NCBI GenBank assembly: GCA_021818645.1
Contig: JAKATS010000015.1
Location: 1 to 8,122 of the forward strand
Direction: 5' to 3'
Source of the DNA: Acidobacteriota bacterium
GTDB lineage: Bacteria; Acidobacteriota; Terriglobia; Terriglobales; SCQP01
Length of the DNA stretch: 8,122 bases
Positions within the stretch are counted from its first letter, which is position 1; each line of letters starts with the position of its first letter. Below are positions 6,676 through 8,122 of the stretch, one piece after another. The notes below the pieces were generated by a model. The model saw only the letters and a list, made by a program, of their open reading frames with translations. It was not told the origin of the DNA and did not search any database. A program made the translations under genes and the position numbers.

Positions 6676-8122
6676 ACTCACGCGTTTTTTGCGCAGGTCC
6701 GCGCTTATTTTTCCACTGGCGATCATCCTCTGCGGCTTGCGCATGGCTGGCCAGGCCGCGCCCGCGGCTACGATCAGCGCCAATGCGGGAGAACTCATCC
6801 TGACCCAGGCCGGCCGGGTCATCGGGCGTGAGCATTATGTCCTGAGATTGAATCCCTCGGGTGGCTGGAGCTGGCAGGCCGGCTCGAATCTGAATGTCCC
6901 CCGCCGCGCGCGGCTGGCGTTTAACTCCCGGCTGCAGCCGGTTTCGTATCAAACCATCCTGCATCTGCCGGGCGGCGTCCAAATTCTGCAGGCCGGATTT
7001 TTACCCGGCTCGGTCCTGCTGCAGGTGCGGCGCGGCAAAACTCTGGCCCTGGCGCGCCAGGCAAAGCCCGTAACCTCGCCGGGCGGTCTGCCCTCGGGCT
7101 GGTGGCTTCTGCCCGCAAACCTGTTTTCACTTTATGGGCCGTTTACGCGCACCTGCACAGCACAGATAGGCCATTGGCAATCGGTGGGCGCGATTCTGCC
7201 TTCCTATCTGGTGCAGATCCGCCGGTTGTCTGGTTCGATCTCGAGCCCCCGCGGCCCGCTGTCGCTCTGGCAGATGCAAATCCATATTGGCGCGGCCCGG
7301 CAGCGGCTGACCTATCTGGTGGACAAGCAGGCGAAACTGATCTGGCTCGCTCTGCCGCAGCAGCATTTTCAGGCCCGGCGTTCAGGCTGGAGTCTAGCGG
7401 CGGTTGCCGGCCTCAGGCGCCGGCTTTTGCAGCTTCATCCGCATGCGCTCGGCGCTCCGGCCTCGCGCGTGCTGAGCCGGCTGCGGCATTGGCTGCGCGG
7501 CGTGCGCCAGATTCCGGTTTCGATTCCTGTCGCTTCCGCCACGCTGGCAGGCGGGCTGACCGAGCCGGCGTCATTCAAATCATCGGCCCGCCTGCCGGCT
7601 GCGGTAATCGTGGCCGGCTCGGGACCCACCGACGGCAACGGGAACAATCCGCTGGAACCGGCGCAGCGTTACATCTACCTGCGGCTCGCGGCCTATCTTT
7701 CCCGCCACGGAGTCGTGGTGCTCCGCTACGATAAGCGCGGGGTGGGCGGCAGTGCCCGGGCAAAAATCCCGCATCATTATTTCCGTTTCGCTCAGGATGC
7801 CGGCGCTGCTGTCCGCTTTCTGGCCGCCCGGCCGGAAGTGAATCCGCGCCGCATCACCCTGATCGGGCACAGCGAAGGTTCGGCCCTGGCGCTCTGGAAC
7901 GCCGATACCGACACCCGCGTGGCCGCGGTTATTTCACTCGAAGGCGCGGGACGCAAATTCCTGCAGGTTCTCGACTGGCAGTTGGGCCGCTCGCTGCGCG
8001 GGCTGCCGGGCCCGCAAAAGGCCGCTGCGGAGGGCAGCCTGCGGCGCGAGGAAAACATTCTGGCCCGGATCGCTGCCGGCGTGCCCGTGCCGGCTTCGCA
8101 AACCCGCGGCAACCAGATCGGA
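6665..8122 (+). CDS. exported alpha/beta hydrolase with a long N-terminal domain, 3' end outside the window
   Basis: Serine hydrolase of the alpha/beta fold, probably an esterase or peptidase-like enzyme outside the cytoplasm; substrate unknown. The frame is open for 486 codons to the last base. Residues 1-35 form a signal peptide: basic FLRRS, hydrophobic LIFPLAIILCGL, then AGQAAPA. The Cys at 23 lacks a proper lipobox. Residues 36-284 match nothing I recognise; they look beta-rich, with an Arg/Leu-rich stretch near 249-284. The hydrolase core follows: VSIPVASATLAGGL (285-298), the GSGPTDGNGN oxyanion-region motif (318-327), VLRYDKRGVGGS (352-363) and nucleophile elbow GHSEG (401-405, Ser403, codon 7871-7873). 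The catalytic Asp and His would lie beyond the window. The start is nearly forced: an in-frame TAA at 6656-6658 sits just upstream and the ATG overlaps the GNAT stop. Hydrolase class is sure; function is not. Confidence 0.88.
   Translation, partial: MQAELTRFLRRSALIFPLAIILCGLRMAGQAAPAATISANAGELILTQAGRVIGREHYVLRLNPSGGWSWQAGSNLNVPRRARLAFNSRLQPVSYQTILHLPGGVQILQAGFLPGSVLLQVRRGKTLALARQAKPVTSPGGLPSGWWLLPANLFSLYGPFTRTCTAQIGHWQSVGAILPSYLVQIRRLSGSISSPRGPLSLWQMQIHIGAARQRLTYLVDKQAKLIWLALPQQHFQARRSGWSLAAVAGLRRRLLQLHPHALGAPASRVLSRLRHWLRGVRQIPVSIPVASATLAGGLTEPASFKSSARLPAAVIVAGSGPTDGNGNNPLEPAQRYIYLRLAAYLSRHGVVVLRYDKRGVGGSARAKIPHHYFRFAQDAGAAVRFLAARPEVNPRRITLIGHSEGSALALWNADTDTRVAAVISLEGAGRKFLQVLDWQLGRSLRGLPGPQKAAAEGSLRREENILARIAAGVPVPASQTRGNQIG

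Noticed and set aside
6665..6772. Lipoprotein signal on the hydrolase (Cys at residue 23)
   Set aside because: The residues before the Cys are Ile-Ile-Leu, and lipoboxes need Gly, Ala or Ser directly before it. A signal peptidase I leader or membrane anchor fits better.
6154..6822. 222-codon minus-strand frame opposite the GNAT and hydrolase start
   Set aside because: It is a shadow of the GNAT gene with a composition unlike a real protein, and it conflicts with the motif-bearing + strand frames.
7102..7734. 210-codon + strand frame inside the hydrolase region
   Set aside because: It is out of frame with the hydrolase, whose signal peptide and catalytic motifs are continuous across this stretch. 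Its product is Arg/Ala/Pro-rich low-complexity sequence typical of a shadow frame.
1..8122. Mobile element, CRISPR, tRNA or defence system
   Set aside because: No tandem or direct repeats with spacers, transposase or integrase motifs, tRNA-like cloverleaf or defence domains were seen by eye on either strand. A software scan was not possible.

Overview
The window is GC-rich, densely packed bacterial chromosome with six protein-coding genes, two of them cut by the window edges. I see no rRNA, tRNA, CRISPR array, insertion sequence, integrase or phage gene. Every complete gene is of a size normal for its family, and no gap between genes exceeds about 75 bases. The organism is most likely a Gram-negative bacterium. 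The Tat-type leader on a glucose-fructose-oxidoreductase-like protein, the long B12-dependent methionine synthase and the exported-looking alpha/beta hydrolase would fit Acidobacteriota or a similar soil/heterotroph lineage. That placement is inference from gene style only.

Layout, left to right. The 3' part of purU (formyltetrahydrofolate deformylase, + strand) runs in from the left edge to 694. A Gfo/Idh/MocA-family oxidoreductase with a twin-arginine leader follows (754-1917, +), with a strong ribosome binding site. A 35-base convergent gap holds a weak inverted repeat. Next come metH (1953-5591, -) and, 22 bases upstream of it on the same strand, dtd (5614-6063, -), probably one dtd-metH transcript. 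A 72-base divergent gap (6064-6135) contains a perfect 6-bp-arm inverted repeat. Rightward from it run a GNAT acetyltransferase (6136-6675, +) and a secreted-type alpha/beta hydrolase (6665 to the window edge, +), whose start overlaps the GNAT stop by 11 bases. The hydrolase frame is open for 486 codons to the last base, so it has no stop inside the window and is easily missed.

How they work together. PurU (releases formate and free THF from 10-formyl-THF) and MetH (uses 5-methyl-THF to make methionine and THF) both act on the folate one-carbon pool and lie about 1.3 kb apart on opposite strands. Dtd is a translation proofreading enzyme with no obvious metabolic link to MetH. The oxidoreductase and hydrolase look like envelope enzymes acting on sugars and on an unknown ester or amide. 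These are mostly housekeeping or accessory metabolic genes. I found no convincing sign of a new defence, mobile or biosynthetic system. The least understood part is the roughly 250-residue N-terminal region of the hydrolase.
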